A stretch of DNA of 64,000 bases from Kribbella italica (GTDB lineage Bacteria > Actinomycetota > Actinomycetes > Propionibacteriales > Kribbellaceae), in assembly GCF_014205135.1 (NCBI RefSeq), contig NZ_JACHMY010000001.1, positions 5,332,001-5,396,000 of the forward strand, read 5' to 3'. Positions 48,526 to 56,645 of the stretch are shown here, piece after piece; the first letter of the stretch is position 1, and the number at the start of each line of letters is the position of its first letter. The translations under genes were made by a program, and so were the position numbers. Under the pieces are notes generated by a model, which searched no databases, was not told the DNA's origin, and was given only the letters and a program-made list of their open reading frames with translations.

Positions 48526-49184
48526 TCGCGCTGTCCGAGGTGACGAAGGTCTACCCGGGCGGGGTGACGGCACTCGGCGGGGTGTCCTTGCGGATCGACG
48601 CCGGCGAGCTGGTCGCGATCGTCGGACCGTCCGGCTCGGGCAAGTCGACGATGCTGAATGTGCTGGGCACGCTCGACCGCCCGACGTCGGGATCCGTGCG
48701 GATCGACTCGTACGACGTCTCACGGCTGTCCGACGCCGGGCTGTCGGCGCTACGGGCGAGCCGGATCGGGTTCGTGTTCCAGCAGTTCCACCTGGCGTCC
48801 GGCGTACGGGCGATCGACAACGTCGCCGACGGACTGCTGTACTCCGGCCTCCGCGCCGGGGAACGCCGGCGCCGAGCCGCCGCGGCCCTGGACCGCGTCG
48901 GCCTCTCCCACCGCCTCGACCACGAACCCCACGAACTCTCCGGCGGCGAACGCCAACGCGTAGCCATCGCCCGAGCCGTAGCCGGCGACCCCGCGATCCT
49001 CCTGGCCGACGAACCCACCGGCGCCCTCGACTCCCACTCCGGCACCGGCGTCATGCACCTCTTCCACACCCTCAACACCTCCGGCACCACGGTCGTCGTC
49101 ATCACCCACGACCGAGACATCGCGGCCTCCCTCCCCCGCCAGATCCACATGAAAGACGGCCGAATCACCGAGGAGACCACCTGA
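48522..49184 (+). CDS. MacB/LolD-type ABC transporter ATPase
   Basis: A 220-residue ATPase. Walker A 'GPSGSGKST' (35-43), ABC signature 'LSGGERQRVAIARA' (138-151) and Walker B 'ILLADEPTGALD' (158-169) with catalytic Glu163 are all intact. It belongs to the MacB-type mechanotransmission ABC class. Its stop overlaps the permease start (TGATG). Confidence 0.96.
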   Translation: MIALSEVTKVYPGGVTALGGVSLRIDAGELVAIVGPSGSGKSTMLNVLGTLDRPTSGSVRIDSYDVSRLSDAGLSALRASRIGFVFQQFHLASGVRAIDNVADGLLYSGLRAGERRRRAAAALDRVGLSHRLDHEPHELSGGERQRVAIARAVAGDPAILLADEPTGALDSHSGTGVMHLFHTLNTSGTTVVVITHDRDIAASLPRQIHMKDGRITEETT

Positions 49185-50983
49185 TGCCCGCGCCGGACTC
49201 CACCGACCACCCCGCCGTCGGACCGGACGGCTCCGACTCCACCGCAGGCACCGGCACCTCCGACACCACCAACCACCCCACCGTCGGACCGGACCGCTCC
49301 CACTCCACCCCAGGCACCGGCACCACCGACACCACCAACCACCCCACCGTCGGACCGGACCGCTCCCACTCCACCCCAGGCACCGGCACCACCGACACCA
49401 CCAACCACCCCACCGCCGGACCGGACCGCTCCCACTCCACCCCAGGCACCGGCACCACCGACACCACCAACCACCCCACCGCCGGACCGGACGGCCCCGA
49501 CTCCACCACAGGCACCAGCACCACCGACACCACCGACCACCCCACCGCCGGACCGGACGGCCCCGACTCCACCACAGGCACCAGCACCACCGACACCACC
49601 GACCACCCCGCCATCGGACCGGACGGCTCCGACTCCACCCCAGGCACCGACACCTCCCACACCACCGACCACCCCGCCCCGGGAATCCGGCACTCGAACA
49701 ACTCATCGCTCTTTCCGCCGGCCGCGGCGGGAAGTTCAAGCGACCTAACCCGGCGGGGCAGCGGCGACCAGCCACGAGCCGTCCGCGGGCGCTTGCAGCC
49801 CGCGCGCCTCTGGCCGGGGGATGTGGTGAAGGTCGGAGCGGTTGGGTTGCGCACTCGGCCGATGCGCGCTTTTCTTTCAGCGCTGGGGATCGCCATCGGG
49901 ATCGCCGCGATGGTTGCCGTGGTGGGGATCTCCTCCTCCTCACGCGCCGAGCTCGACGCGACGTTGGATGCCCTAGGCACCAATCTGCTGACCGTCGAGC
50001 CGGGGACCCGGTTGACCGGCGAGCAGGCCGAGCTGCCGATGGCGGCGGAGGGGATGGTCGGGCGGATCGCGCCGGTCGAAGCGCAGTCGGCGATCGGCCG
50101 CGTGGACGGCACCAACGTCTACCGGACCGGAAAGATCCCCGTCGTCGAGACCAACGGCATCGTCCCGTACGCCGCCCGCACGGATCTCCTCGACACCATC
50201 GGCGGCACGATCCGCAGCGGCAAATGGCTCGACGCCGCGACCGGTTCGTTCCCGGCGACCGTCCTCGGCGCGGCGGCGGCCGAGCGGCTCGGCATCACCC
50301 GCGCCGGGCCGGACACGCAGATCCTGATCGGCGACGAGTGGTTCACCGTGCTCGGCGTACTGGCTCCGGCCGCGCTCGCTCCCGAGCTCGACTCGGCCGC
50401 GCTGATCGGCTGGCCCGCGGCCGGTTCGGCGCTCGGCTTCGACGGGCACCCGACGAAGATCTACACCCGCTCGGCCGACCGCCAGGTGGAAGCGGTCCGC
50501 GAGGTGCTCGGCGCCACCGCCAACCCCGAGGCGCCGAACGAGGTCCAGGTCTCCCGCCCGTCCGACGCGCTCGCCGCCCAGCAGGCGGCGGGTGAGGCGT
50601 TCACCGGACTCCTGCTCGGACTCGGCGCGGTCGCCCTGCTGGTCGGCGGGGTCGGCGTCGCGAACATCATGGTGATCTCCGTCCTCGAACGCCGCGCGGA
50701 GATCGGCCTGCGCCGCTCGCTCGGCGCGACCCGCGGGCAGGTGCGGGCCCAGTTCCTCACCGAGTCGCTGCTGCTGTCCGCCCTCGGCGGCCTCGGCGGC
50801 GCGGCACTCGGCAGCGGAGTCACCGCCGTCTACGCGGCGTACCAGGGCTGGCTCACGGTGATCCCGCTCTGGGCCGTCACCGGCGGCATCGCCGCGACGC
50901 TGATGATCGGCGCGGTCGCCGGCCTCTACCCAGCGATCCGCGCATCCCGCCTCTCCCCCACGGAGGCGCTGGCCACGCCCTGA
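49184..50983 (+). CDS. FtsX/MacB-type permease with N-terminal 22-residue repeats
   Basis: A 599-residue permease. Residues about 215-599 are a normal MacB/FtsX permease: first helix 'RAFLSALGIAIGIAAMVAVV', an extracytoplasmic domain, and three C-terminal helices with 'IMVISVLERRAEIGLRRSLG' and 'GLYPAIRASRLSPTEAL'. The first 165 residues are seven Thr/Pro/Asp-rich 22-residue repeats, which no homologue I know has. In this class the N terminus is in the cytoplasm. The ATG overlaps the ATPase stop, so the repeats are likely translated. A start near 49826 (before 'VVKVGAVGLRTRPM') would give an ordinary permease and cannot be excluded. Confidence 0.85.
   Translation: MPAPDSTDHPAVGPDGSDSTAGTGTSDTTNHPTVGPDRSHSTPGTGTTDTTNHPTVGPDRSHSTPGTGTTDTTNHPTAGPDRSHSTPGTGTTDTTNHPTAGPDGPDSTTGTSTTDTTDHPTAGPDGPDSTTGTSTTDTTDHPAIGPDGSDSTPGTDTSHTTDHPAPGIRHSNNSSLFPPAAAGSSSDLTRRGSGDQPRAVRGRLQPARLWPGDVVKVGAVGLRTRPMRAFLSALGIAIGIAAMVAVVGISSSSRAELDATLDALGTNLLTVEPGTRLTGEQAELPMAAEGMVGRIAPVEAQSAIGRVDGTNVYRTGKIPVVETNGIVPYAARTDLLDTIGGTIRSGKWLDAATGSFPATVLGAAAAERLGITRAGPDTQILIGDEWFTVLGVLAPAALAPELDSAALIGWPAAGSALGFDGHPTKIYTRSADRQVEAVREVLGATANPEAPNEVQVSRPSDALAAQQAAGEAFTGLLLGLGAVALLVGGVGVANIMVISVLERRAEIGLRRSLGATRGQVRAQFLTESLLLSALGGLGGAALGSGVTAVYAAYQGWLTVIPLWAVTGGIAATLMIGAVAGLYPAIRASRLSPTEALATP
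49196..49657 (+). repeat. seven in-frame 66-base tandem repeats
   Basis: Units start at 49196 and every 66 bases to 49592, with an eighth partial unit. Each codes 22 residues of the form D-(S/T)-T-x-H-P-x-x-G-P-D ending in G-T-x-T-(S/T). Middle copies differ by few bases, so the array expanded recently. Length divisible by three keeps the permease frame open. Confidence 0.93.
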
Positions 50984-51000
50984 CCCCCGGTGCGCCGCCA

Positions 51001-51090
51001 TGCACCACTGATCAACCAGCCGCTCCGCCCGTTGTCCCCCGCCCGCCAGGCGTGGCCCGGGCCCCGGAGCCGAGGTTGATCAGTGCTGCA
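51001..51090. repeat. intergenic hairpin element, copy B of three
   Basis: Arms 51001-51017 and 51074-51090 pair with one mismatch around a 56-base loop. It shares CACCAC, AACC and the loop-end GCCGAGGTT with copies A and C but has its own complementary stem segment TGATC/GATCA. Confidence 0.75.
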
Positions 51091-51100
51091 GGTCGGCATG

Positions 51101-51201
51101 CGGACGTGCACCACCCACTAACCCACCGCCGGGCCCGGTTTCCGGCCCGTCTCAGGCGTGGACTCGGCGGCGGGCCGAGGTTAGTGGGTGATGGGCGTCC
51201 G
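51101..51201. repeat. intergenic hairpin element, copy C of three
   Basis: Arms 51101-51123 and 51179-51201 pair at 20 of 23 positions (one further G-U) around a 55-base loop. The variable stem segment is CCACT/AGTGG. It sits directly against the stop of nuoH and behind copy B, between convergent genes. Confidence 0.75.
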
Positions 51202-51203
51202 GC

Positions 51204-52154
51204 TCAGAAGAAGACGACCACGCCGATGCCCGTCAGCGCGAGCTGGATCAGCGCCACCGGCACCAGTCCCTGCCACGCCAGCTTCTGCAACTGGTCCGCG
51301 CGCAGCCGCGGGAACGCGACGCGCACCCAGATCACCACGAGCGAGACGATCGCGATCTTCAGCAGCGCCCAGATCCAGCCGATCGAGTCCGGCCCCGGAC
51401 CAGTCCATCCACCGAGGAACAGCACGGTCGTGAGCGCCGCGAGCACCACGATCCCGGCGTACTCGGCGAGCAGGAACAGGGCGAACCGGAGCCCGGTGTA
51501 CTCCGTGTACGGCCCGAAGATCACCTCGGAGTCCGCGACCGGCATGTCGAACGGCGGCCGCTGCAGCTCGGCCAGGCCGGCGATGAAGAAGACGACGAGA
51601 CCGGGCAGCTGCCACAGCAACCACCACGGGCTCCACTCGGTGACGATCCCGGTGAAGCTCAGCGTCCCGGCCGCGACCGCGACGCTCGCCGCCGACAGCA
51701 CGAACGGCAGCTCGTAGCTCATCAGCTGCGCCGCGACCCGCAGGCCGCCGAGCAGGCTGTACTTGTTACCGCTGGCCCAGCCGGCCATCAGCGAACCCAG
51801 TACGCCGATGCTCATCACCGCGAGCACGAAGAACAGTCCCGCGTCCAGGTCCGCGCCGACGATTCCGGGTGCGATCGGGATCGCGGCCAGCGCCGCCATG
51901 TACGGCAGGATCGCGACGACCGGCGCCCACTCGAACACGTGCTTGTCGGCGGCGGCCGGGGTGACGCTCTCCTTCTGGACGAACTTGACCCCGTCCGCGA
52001 CCAGCTGGGCCCAGCCGTGGAAGCCGCCGGCGTACATCGGCCCGAGCCGCGACTGCATGTGCGCCATCACCTTGTGCTCGGCCTGACCGACCACCAGCGG
52101 CGCGACCAGGAACGCGACCAGCACGCCGACGACCCGCAGTACGAACTCGAGCAT
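51204..52154 (-). CDS. nuoH: NADH-quinone oxidoreductase subunit H
   Basis: A 316-residue membrane subunit that forms part of the quinone channel. Conserved parts are 'RLGPMYAGGFHGWAQLVADGVKF' in part, 'EWAPVVAILPYMAALAAIPIAP', 'ELQRPPFDMPVADSEV' with its acidic residues, and 'YTGLRFALFLLAEYAG'. Length is normal. It stands alone with its own leaderless promoter, 11 kb from nuoI and 1.3 kb from nuoC, instead of between nuoG and nuoI as usual. Confidence 0.95.
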   Translation of the reverse strand: MLEFVLRVVGVLVAFLVAPLVVGQAEHKVMAHMQSRLGPMYAGGFHGWAQLVADGVKFVQKESVTPAAADKHVFEWAPVVAILPYMAALAAIPIAPGIVGADLDAGLFFVLAVMSIGVLGSLMAGWASGNKYSLLGGLRVAAQLMSYELPFVLSAASVAVAAGTLSFTGIVTEWSPWWLLWQLPGLVVFFIAGLAELQRPPFDMPVADSEVIFGPYTEYTGLRFALFLLAEYAGIVVLAALTTVLFLGGWTGPGPDSIGWIWALLKIAIVSLVVIWVRVAFPRLRADQLQKLAWQGLVPVALIQLALTGIGVVVFF

Positions 52155-52160
52155 GTGCGC

Positions 52161-52166
52161 ACCCTA
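52161..52166 (-). promoter_or_regulatory. -10 hexamer of the nuoH leaderless promoter (TAGGGT)
   Basis: TAGGGT ends six bases before ATG 52154 on the minus strand; no Shine-Dalgarno. Confidence 0.55.
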
Positions 52167-52235
52167 TCGACTCCGGCTTGACCTCAACCAATGTTGAGGC
52201 CCAAGGCTGGAGGAAACCGAGCGAAGGAGCAGCAC

Positions 52236-53408
52236 ATGATTCTGGTCACCGGGGCCACCGGAAACGTCGGCCGGCACGTCGTCGACGGTCTCCTCGCGCG
52301 CGGCGCCGACGTACGGGCTCTCGTCCGGCAGCCGTTGCTGGCCGGGCTGCCGGCCGGCGTGGAGGTCGTCGGGGGTGACATCTACGACCCGGACGCCGTA
52401 CGCCGGGCCGCCGCCGGCGTCGATGCGGCGTTCTTCCTCTGGCCGTCGTTCGCCGCCGAAGGAGCCGAGCCGGTCGTGTCGGCACTGACCGAGCAGGTCG
52501 GGCGCGTCGTCTACCTCTCGGCGCTCAGCGCGGCGCAGGATCCGACGAGCGTGTGGGCGTCGATCGAGCAGTTGCTCGCCGAGTCGGACAGCGACTGGAC
52601 GTTCCTGCGGCCCGGCGGTTTCGCCGCCAACACCCTGGGCTGGTCGGAGCAGATCCGCTCGAGCGGTGTTGTGCGTATCCCGTCGCCCAAGGCCGGCCGG
52701 TCGCTGATCCACGAGGCGGACATCGCTGAGGTCGCGGTGGTGGCGTTGCTCGATGCCGCCCATGCCGGTCAGACCTACGACCTCACCGGGCCCGAGGTCC
52801 TCACACAGGAGGAGCAGGTCGCCACGATCGCGTCCGTCCTCGGCAAGCCGCTCCGCGTCGAGGAGGAGTCAGCCGCCGAAGCCCGCCGGGCAATGCTCGA
52901 CCTCGGCGCGGACGAGGCGCTCGCCGAGGCATCGGTCGCGTACTGGCAGTCCTTGGTCACCAACCCGGAGCCCGTCATCCCGAACACACTCACCGGCAAG
53001 CCGGCGCGCACGTACCGGCAGTGGGTCGACGAACACCGCGACGAGTTCCGGGTGCTGTCGACGGAGGAGGTCGCCACGGAGTTCGTCGAGGCGTTCCGGA
53101 CCGGGGAGTTCGCGCGAGCCGGGAAGGTGCAGGCGGCGGACGTCGTACGGATCTCTCCTGCTGAGTACGACGGGGAACTGGTCGGCCAACTCGCGATCAT
53201 CGAGAACGCGGCGCGGACACTGGAGGGCCACCAGATCACCGCGGTCGACATCCTCGGCCCGCTGGTCTCCGCCGACCACTTCGCCGCCCGCTTCACGTTC
53301 CACTTCGCCGACGAGGAACCGGAGACGACGAAGGTCTCCATCTACACGGTGGCCAACGGGAAGATCACCCGCGAGGAGGTCTTCTACTACACGACTCCGG
53401 TGAGCTGA
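52236..53408 (+). CDS. NmrA-like NAD(P)-binding protein with C-terminal SnoaL-like domain
   Basis: A 390-residue two-part protein. Residues 1-265 are an atypical short-chain dehydrogenase of the NmrA/QOR2 type with 'VTGATGNVGRHVVDGLLARG' (Rossmann G-x-x-G-x-x-G), lacking the Tyr-x-x-x-Lys active pair. Residues 275-390 fit a SnoaL/NTF2 domain ('FVEAFRTGEFARAGKV', 'FTFHFADEEPETTKVSIYTV' part, and the last strand 'REEVFYYT'). Such fusions seem uncommon. GAAGGAG precedes ATG 52236. It is divergent from nuoH. Confidence 0.78.
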   Translation: MILVTGATGNVGRHVVDGLLARGADVRALVRQPLLAGLPAGVEVVGGDIYDPDAVRRAAAGVDAAFFLWPSFAAEGAEPVVSALTEQVGRVVYLSALSAAQDPTSVWASIEQLLAESDSDWTFLRPGGFAANTLGWSEQIRSSGVVRIPSPKAGRSLIHEADIAEVAVVALLDAAHAGQTYDLTGPEVLTQEEQVATIASVLGKPLRVEEESAAEARRAMLDLGADEALAEASVAYWQSLVTNPEPVIPNTLTGKPARTYRQWVDEHRDEFRVLSTEEVATEFVEAFRTGEFARAGKVQAADVVRISPAEYDGELVGQLAIIENAARTLEGHQITAVDILGPLVSADHFAARFTFHFADEEPETTKVSIYTVANGKITREEVFYYTTPVS

Positions 53409-53410
53409 GG

Positions 53411-53455
53411 CCCTGAGGACTGGCTTCGTCGCGCGGCGAGGCAGCGATCAGGGCT
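53411..53455. terminator. hairpin terminator between convergent genes
   Basis: Outer stem GCCCTGA/TCAGGGC and an inner GC-rich stem; it spans the 39-base gap after the NmrA-like gene and reaches the nuoC stop. Confidence 0.5.
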
Positions 53456-54404
53456 CGGTGGGCTTGTCGGGGGTGTCGTCGGCCGGGGGCGGGGTTGGTC
53501 TGGGGGCTGCATCCGGGGTTGCGTCTGCGGTCGGCGTACTGGTTGGTGCGCCAGGCGACGGATCGGCTGTTGCGGGTGCGGCTGCTTTGCGCGTACGGCG
53601 TTCGCCCGCTGCGCCGGCTCTCCTGGGGCGAGCCGGGGTGGACGCCGCTTGGGCGGGGGCCAGCGGGTCCGGGTCGGGGGAACCGGGTGGGCGGGGGCCC
53701 CAGGTTTCGGGGTCGGGGACGCCGGGTGGGAGGGTGCGGCGGCGGGAGGGAGCGCCGGTTTTGGGAGCAGCGTGGTCGGATTCGCCGGGTTCTTTGGCGC
53801 CGGGCCAGGGCTTCGCCACGCGGGAAGCGAGGACGAACTCCTTGCGCAGCGGGTTGCCCTCGAACTCGTCGGGGAGCAGGAGCGGCACCAGGTTCGGGTG
53901 GCCGGGGAAGTCGATGCCGAACATCTCGTGGGTCTCGCGCTCGTGCCAGTTCGCGCCGGCGTACACCTCGGACAGCGTCGGCACCGCGGCCTCGGCGCGC
54001 GGGATCAGCGTGCGGACGAGCAGGTGGTCGACATGCGCCCCGCCCCAGAAGTCGGCCAGGTGCGTCACCAGCCGGAACCCGTCGGTCAGCTCGTCGCTCG
54101 CGGTCAGGAAGTCGAAGAAGATCAGCCCGACCTCGTCCCGCAGGATCTCGTGCGCGGCAACCCACGCATCCGCCGGTACGTCGACCGTCGGCACCCCAAA
54201 ACTGTCCGACCCCGTCGCGGCGATCCCGGCCTCGACCAACGCCGCCACCATGTGCCCACCGCCGGACAACTCGGCCCTCCCGACCTCGGCGTTCGTCGCC
54301 TCCGGCTGGGTGTCGTCCTTCGCGTTCGCTGCGGGCGGCTGCGCGCTGCCCTCGGGGGTCCCTGAACCCGGCTGGGCGGGAGTGCCTTCTTGGTCTTCGC
54401 TCAC
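53448..54404 (-). CDS. nuoC: NADH-quinone oxidoreductase subunit C with long disordered tail
   Basis: A 318-residue protein. The NuoC core is about residues 45-205, with the signature 'WHERETHEMFGIDFPGHPNL' at 153-172. The first 45 residues are acidic and Gly/Pro-rich, and the last 113 residues are Pro/Ala/Thr/Arg-rich low-complexity with no fold visible. Typical NuoC lacks the tail. It overlaps nuoB by four bases. No nuoD follows; the next gene is convergent and unrelated. Confidence 0.9.
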   Translation of the reverse strand: MSEDQEGTPAQPGSGTPEGSAQPPAANAKDDTQPEATNAEVGRAELSGGGHMVAALVEAGIAATGSDSFGVPTVDVPADAWVAAHEILRDEVGLIFFDFLTASDELTDGFRLVTHLADFWGGAHVDHLLVRTLIPRAEAAVPTLSEVYAGANWHERETHEMFGIDFPGHPNLVPLLLPDEFEGNPLRKEFVLASRVAKPWPGAKEPGESDHAAPKTGAPSRRRTLPPGVPDPETWGPRPPGSPDPDPLAPAQAASTPARPRRAGAAGERRTRKAAAPATADPSPGAPTSTPTADATPDAAPRPTPPPADDTPDKPTEP

Positions 54405-54964
54405 TGGGGCTCCACCAGGCCCCGGGTCAAAGCCTGGGCGCTCGGCTCGTACCGCGAGGTCACGTTCTCACCGGCGATCTTCTCCTGCAGCTTCAGGATC
54501 CCCTGGAGCAGCGCCTCCGGGCGTGGCGGGCAGCCGGGGACGTACACGTCGACCGGGATGATCTGGTCGACGCCCTTCGTCACGCAGTACGAGTCCCAGT
54601 ACGGGCCGCCGGAGTTCGAGCAGGAGCCGAAGGAGATCACGTACTTCGGTTCCGGCATCTGGTCGTACAGGCGCTTGATCGCCGGTGCCATCTTGTCCGT
54701 GACCGTGCCCGACACGACCATCAGATCGGCCTGCCGCGGGCCGGGGGCGAACGGGATCACGCCGAGGCGGATGAAGTCGTGCCGGCCCATCGACGCCGCG
54801 ATGAACTCGATCGCGCAGCAGGCGAGCCCGAAGTTGAACACCCAGAGCGAGTACTTGCGCCCCCAGTTCAGCAGGTACCGCACCGGCTCGGGCGCGAGCT
54901 TGGCCAGCGCACCGACAGCCGGCCGCACCGTCGGCATCGGCAGGTGCACCGCTTGATCAGCCAT
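54401..54964 (-). CDS. nuoB: NADH-quinone oxidoreductase subunit B
   Basis: A 187-residue subunit carrying the N2 cluster next to the quinone site. Its ligands are Cys49-Cys50 ('ACCAIEF'), Cys115 ('GSCSNSGG') and Cys145 ('VPGCPPRPE'). All are present, so the protein looks functional. It has a leaderless promoter at 54971-54976 and no nuoA upstream; an alpha/beta hydrolase is there instead. Confidence 0.96.
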   Translation of the reverse strand: MADQAVHLPMPTVRPAVGALAKLAPEPVRYLLNWGRKYSLWVFNFGLACCAIEFIAASMGRHDFIRLGVIPFAPGPRQADLMVVSGTVTDKMAPAIKRLYDQMPEPKYVISFGSCSNSGGPYWDSYCVTKGVDQIIPVDVYVPGCPPRPEALLQGILKLQEKIAGENVTSRYEPSAQALTRGLVEPQ

Positions 54965-54968
54965 GGCG

Positions 54969-55820
54969 TCAGCCTAGTCTCAGAACCTCTTCGGCGAGCA
55001 CTTCCGGAGACTCCAGCGGCGCGAAGTGCCCGACGCCGTCCACGAACCGCAGCGTCACGTCGCTGAAGAACTCGTCCAGCCGGTCCGACCACTCCCGCGG
55101 GAACAACGGGTCGAACTCGGGCCACACGACCGACGTCCGTACGCCGATCCGCCCCGCGGGTTCCGGCACGACCTCGGCGACGGACGCCGCGACAGCCCCC
55201 GCACCCGCCCGGTACCAGTTGATCGACGCCGTGAACGCGCCCGGCACCGAGTACTTCTCGACCAGCCCATCCAGCTCAGGCTCGAACCCCGGCCCGGACC
55301 AGTGCGTCCAGAAATGCCGCAGATAGGCCCGTACGGCGTCCGGCCTGCCGTCGATCAGCTCCTCGACGACCGCCAGCTTGTGGAACGGCTGGTACCAGAA
55401 CTCCGCCTGCGCCCGCTCCCCGAACACCCGCGTCCCGATCCCCGGCAACGGCGGCGCGATCACCAATCCTTCGGTGTCCCCCGGCCGCGCCTTGGCGATC
55501 GCCTGCGCGATCCGGCTCCCGATGTCGTACCCGACCAGCCCCGGCCGCTCCAGCCCGAGCTCGTCGATCAGCCCGAGCACACTCCGCGCCTGCGCGACCG
55601 CGTCGTACTGGCCGTCGACCGCGTGCTTGTCCGAGTCCCCGAACCCGCGCAGATCCGGTACTACCACGTCACGCCCAGCCTCCACGAGCATCGGCGCCAG
55701 CCGCCGATAGTCCGACCGATCCCCCGGCCACCCATGCAGCAGTACGACGGGAGGCCCGTCCCCCGCCCGGTCGTACGCCAACCGAAACCCGTCCACCGCA
55801 GCACTCGTCAGCACGAGCAT
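54969..55820 (-). CDS. alpha/beta hydrolase, epoxide hydrolase/dehalogenase type
   Basis: A 283-residue hydrolase. The oxyanion segment is 'LLHGWPGDRSDY', the nucleophile is Asp99 in 'GYDIGSR' (an Asp as in epoxide hydrolases and haloalkane dehalogenases rather than Ser), the third acid is in 'VWPEFDPLF' and the catalytic His in 'DGVGHFAPLE'. Cap-domain region 'FWTHWSGPGF'. Substrate unknown. It ends five bases upstream of nuoB with overlap of its stop and the nuoB promoter. Confidence 0.87.
   Translation of the reverse strand: MLVLTSAAVDGFRLAYDRAGDGPPVVLLHGWPGDRSDYRRLAPMLVEAGRDVVVPDLRGFGDSDKHAVDGQYDAVAQARSVLGLIDELGLERPGLVGYDIGSRIAQAIAKARPGDTEGLVIAPPLPGIGTRVFGERAQAEFWYQPFHKLAVVEELIDGRPDAVRAYLRHFWTHWSGPGFEPELDGLVEKYSVPGAFTASINWYRAGAGAVAASVAEVVPEPAGRIGVRTSVVWPEFDPLFPREWSDRLDEFFSDVTLRFVDGVGHFAPLESPEVLAEEVLRLG
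54971..54976 (-). promoter_or_regulatory. -10 hexamer of the nuoBC leaderless promoter (TAGGCT)
   Basis: TAGGCT ends six bases before ATG 54964 and lies over the stop codon of the upstream hydrolase gene. Confidence 0.5.
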
Positions 55821-55898
55821 CAGCTAACCAGATGCCGCTCCATGTCCGAGCGGCCCGATCACCTGTGTGCCGGTCACCAGCCGTCTTCGACCGGAGCC
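55821..55898. other. short gap with a decayed copy of the SDR gene end
   Basis: Read on the minus strand, the gap repeats two pieces of the end of the neighbouring SDR gene: the 'PVEGG' codons (55872-55895 against 55922-55945) and the 'GHLIS-stop' codons. This looks like the remains of a duplicated 3' end. It holds no gene. Confidence 0.35.
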
Positions 55899-56645
55899 TC
55901 AGCTGATCAGGTGCCCCGGCCCGGTGGTCAGGCCGCCTTCGACCGGGAGGGTGATCCCGGTGATCCACGCGGCATCGGCCGAGGCCAGGAAGGCGACGGC
56001 AGCGGCGACGTCGTCGGGCTGGCCGACGCGCCGGAGCGGATAGATCGCCTTCAGCTCCTCGAGCACCTGCGGATCCTTGAACGCGCGGGTCGCGACCGTC
56101 GCCGGCGCGACGATGTTGAACCGGACACCGCTCGGCCCGTGGTCGGCGGCGAGGTTCCGGACCAGGCTGCTCAGCGCGGCCTTCGCCGCGGCGTACGGGT
56201 TGGTGCCGAGGGCAACGACTCCGCTGATCGAGCCGATCAGGACGACGGCCCCTTCGGTGGGCACGAGGTGCGGCAGCGCGGCCTCGATGCAGCGGACCGC
56301 GCCGGTGAAGGTGAAGTCGTACTGCTTCGTCCACTGCGCGTCGCCGGGCTCGACCGCCTCCCGGTTCGCGAGATTGTGTCCGGCGACCTGAACCAGTACG
56401 TCGAGCCGCCCGAACCGCTCGACGGTCGCCGCGACCGCCGCGTCGACCGACGCGCGACTCGTGATGTCGCACTCGACCGCGATCCCCGGCACACCCAACT
56501 CCGCGACCACCTGCTCGGCGGCCGCCAGATCGACGTCGGCGACCGCGACCGACGCGCCCTCCGCCGCCAGCCGCACAGCCGTCGCCCGGCCGATCCCGTG
56601 CGCGGCGCCGGTGACGAACGCGACCTTGCCCTCGAACCGCTTCAC
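55899..56645 (-). CDS. short-chain dehydrogenase/reductase
   Basis: A classical 248-residue SDR. The NAD(P) motif is 'TGAAHGIG' (12-19), the catalytic residues are Ser139 or Ser141, Tyr151 and Lys155 in 'NPYAAAKAAL', and 'GNHAG'-type position reads 'VAGHN' here. Asp37/Asp39 after strand 2 suggest NAD(H). It would oxidise or reduce a secondary alcohol or ketone; no neighbour identifies the substrate. Confidence 0.9.
   Translation of the reverse strand: MKRFEGKVAFVTGAAHGIGRATAVRLAAEGASVAVADVDLAAAEQVVAELGVPGIAVECDITSRASVDAAVAATVERFGRLDVLVQVAGHNLANREAVEPGDAQWTKQYDFTFTGAVRCIEAALPHLVPTEGAVVLIGSISGVVALGTNPYAAAKAALSSLVRNLAADHGPSGVRFNIVAPATVATRAFKDPQVLEELKAIYPLRRVGQPDDVAAAVAFLASADAAWITGITLPVEGGLTTGPGHLIS

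Noticed and set aside
46414..48723. 769-residue minus-strand frame
   Set aside because: Antisense to the lipoprotein and adaptor genes, which have clear lipobox and domain features.
49196..49657. CRISPR-like regular repeats
   Set aside because: The 66-base units are contiguous with no spacers and keep one reading frame, so they are coding tandem repeats.
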